This document shows positions 62,820-64,000 of a stretch of DNA of 64,000 nucleotides, in pieces (positions within the stretch are counted from its first letter, which is position 1; the number at the start of each line of letters is the position of its first letter). The stretch spans positions 62,001 to 126,000 of the forward strand of contig NZ_LBJC01000002.1 in assembly GCF_004114535.1 (NCBI RefSeq), written 5' to 3'. Made by a program: the position numbers and the translations under genes. The notes below the pieces were generated by a model. The model saw only the letters and a list, made by a program, of their open reading frames with translations, was not told the DNA's origin and ran no database searches. Source of the DNA: Bradyrhizobium nanningense (GTDB lineage: Bacteria > Pseudomonadota > Alphaproteobacteria > Rhizobiales > Xanthobacteraceae).

Positions 62820-64000
62820 TCAGGCAGGCTGCGCAACCGCCCGTGCGACGGGTTTTTCCACGATCGGAAGATTGATCAGCGCGGAGAGCACGCCGAACAG
62901 GATCGAGAGCCACCAGATCGGCGTGTAGGAACCGAAGCGCTCGAACACGATGCCGCCTAACCAGACGCCGAGGAAGCCGCCGACCTGATGGCTGACGAAC
63001 GCGAAGCCGTAGAGCGTCGCAAGCCAGCGCGTGCCGAACATCAGCGCCACCAGCGCCGAGGTCGGCGGCACCGTGGAGAGCCAGGTCAGGCCGGAGATCG
63101 CACCGAACGCGATCGCCGAGGACGGCGTGATCGGGAACGAAATGAAGGCGAGTGTCGCAAGCGCGCGCGTCAAGTAGATGGTCGAGAGGATGTAGCGCTT
63201 GGGAAGTGAGTTCTGGAGATAGCCGACGCTCAAGGAGCCGATGATGTTGAACAGGCCGATCGCCGCGATCACCCAGCCACCGGTTTGCGCGGAGATGCCG
63301 CGATCGACCAGGAAGGCCGGCAGATGCACGGTGATGAAGGCGAGCTGGAATCCGCACGTGAAGAAGCCGAGCACAAGCAGCACGTAGGAACGGTGACCGA
63401 AGGCTTCGGCGAGCGCCTTCGTGAAGGTCTGCTCGTCCGCCGGCGTCGCGTTCGCCGCGTGTGCGACCGGCGGCGTCGAGAGCGCCAGTGACAGCGGGAT
63501 GATCAGCAACATCAGGAAGCCGAACACGGAGAGCGCCTGCTGCCAGCCGAAATTGTCGATCAACGCGACGCCGATCGGCGCGAACAGAAACTGCCCGAAC
63601 GAGCCCGCCGCCGTGCCGGCACCAAGCGCAAGGCCGCGCTTCTCGGCCGGCAGGAGCTTGGTGAACGCCGACAGCACCAGATTGAACGAGCAGCCGGCAA
63701 GACCAAAACCGACCATGACGCCGGCACCGATGTCGAGCGACAACGGCGTCGTGGAGTAGCGCATCAACAAGAGGCCGCCGGCATAGAGCAGAGCTCCGAC
63801 GCACATCACCCGAAACAGTCCGAAGCGATCCGCGACCGCACCGGCGAACGGCTGGCCCAAGCCCCACAACAGATTCTGCACGGCGATCGCGAGGCCAAAC
63901 ACGTCGCGGCCCCAGGAGAATTCGTGGCTCATCGGCTGCACGAAGAAGCCCAGCGCCGAGCGCGGACCGAAGCCGAGCATGCCGATCGCACAACCGCAGA
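62820..64000 (-). CDS. MFS transporter (oxalate/formate antiporter-like), 5' end outside window
   Basis: Major facilitator with at least eleven helices in view. The frame stays open to the right edge (CGCAIGMLGFGPRSALGFF...), and the residues before the ATG at 63980 are family-typical, so that ATG is internal and the gene starts beyond 64000. Motifs: loop 2-3 GAVADRFGLFRVMCVGALL, GLALGAGTAAGSFGQF and FAFVSHQVGGFLGVWLGG in helix 11, as in the OFA/monocarboxylate branch. Substrate unknown. It ends 42 bases before acuI, same strand, so the two may form an operon. Confidence 0.85.
   Translation of the reverse strand, partial: CGCAIGMLGFGPRSALGFFVQPMSHEFSWGRDVFGLAIAVQNLLWGLGQPFAGAVADRFGLFRVMCVGALLYAGGLLLMRYSTTPLSLDIGAGVMVGFGLAGCSFNLVLSAFTKLLPAEKRGLALGAGTAAGSFGQFLFAPIGVALIDNFGWQQALSVFGFLMLLIIPLSLALSTPPVAHAANATPADEQTFTKALAEAFGHRSYVLLVLGFFTCGFQLAFITVHLPAFLVDRGISAQTGGWVIAAIGLFNIIGSLSVGYLQNSLPKRYILSTIYLTRALATLAFISFPITPSSAIAFGAISGLTWLSTVPPTSALVALMFGTRWLATLYGFAFVSHQVGGFLGVWLGGIVFERFGSYTPIWWLSILFGVLSALINLPIVEKPVARAVAQPA

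Noticed and set aside
62812..63993. 393-codon minus-strand ORF in another frame of the MFS gene
   Set aside because: Arg/Cys-rich frame without hydrophobic helices; the overlapping frame gives a normal transporter.
1..64000. CRISPR arrays and rRNA genes
   Set aside because: No regularly spaced repeats of CRISPR size and no rRNA-like conserved segments were found anywhere in the window.

Overview
The window looks like a Bradyrhizobium-type rhizobial chromosome caught across one edge of its symbiosis island. The evidence is the combination of uptake hydrogenase genes, a NodV/NodW pair, GDP-fucose genes for Nod-factor decoration, a probable type III effector with a tts box, and typical Bradyrhizobium housekeeping genes. 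The left part (1 to about 34.6 kb) is visibly less GC-rich, gene-sparse and full of relics. The right part (34.7 to 64 kb) is GC-rich, densely packed and carries palindromic intergenic repeats that I do not see on the left.

Left part in order: hupS-hupL on the minus strand (hupL runs off the left edge), with a well-placed sigma54 promoter and an upstream TGT-N10-ACA NifA-type site; a serine hydrolase; an orphan modB-like permease; dctA with its own sigma54-type promoter; nodV-nodW and a stand-alone receiver; an IS630-family element whose transposase is cut by one in-frame amber codon; a NopP-like effector with tts box; glmS (probably nodM); noeL-nolK; an MFS exporter; a frameshifted TauE/SafE gene; and an orphan RND pump. 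From 28.1 to 32.8 kb there are only relics: a decayed panC, an Lrp ligand-binding domain without its HTH, and a short repeat family.

The boundary (32.6 to 34.8 kb) holds a 47-bp piece of a tRNA-Lys 3' half (an att-like scar), an excisionase-like ORF overlapping an apparently intact tyrosine recombinase, a frameshifted small gene, and an intact tRNA-Pro(CGG). This suggests more than one integration event at the edge.

Right part: Sua5, an FAD-linked 2-hydroxyacid dehydrogenase, a frameshifted GNAT gene, a NudK-like Nudix enzyme, a GrdB-like CxxC protein next to a class III CoA transferase, an SRAP protein, small conserved proteins, and an ECF sigma factor with a DUF4142-cupredoxin operon. Then come sseA, pyrC, ygfZ-tag-HD, a tyrosine phosphatase, an NrtR-like regulator, a DUF2339 membrane protein, three tandem chemoreceptors, a DUF6894 protein, an AcuI-like reductase and an MFS transporter that runs off the right edge.

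The most interesting signals are these: the sigma factor gene and the DUF4142-cupredoxin operon share the same promoter architecture (GGAAC-N16-CATCCAA), implying a small autoregulated regulon; the NifA/sigma54 control region of hupSL; and the nested tRNA-Lys/tRNA-Pro island edge. All assignments come from reading the sequence; no database search was run.
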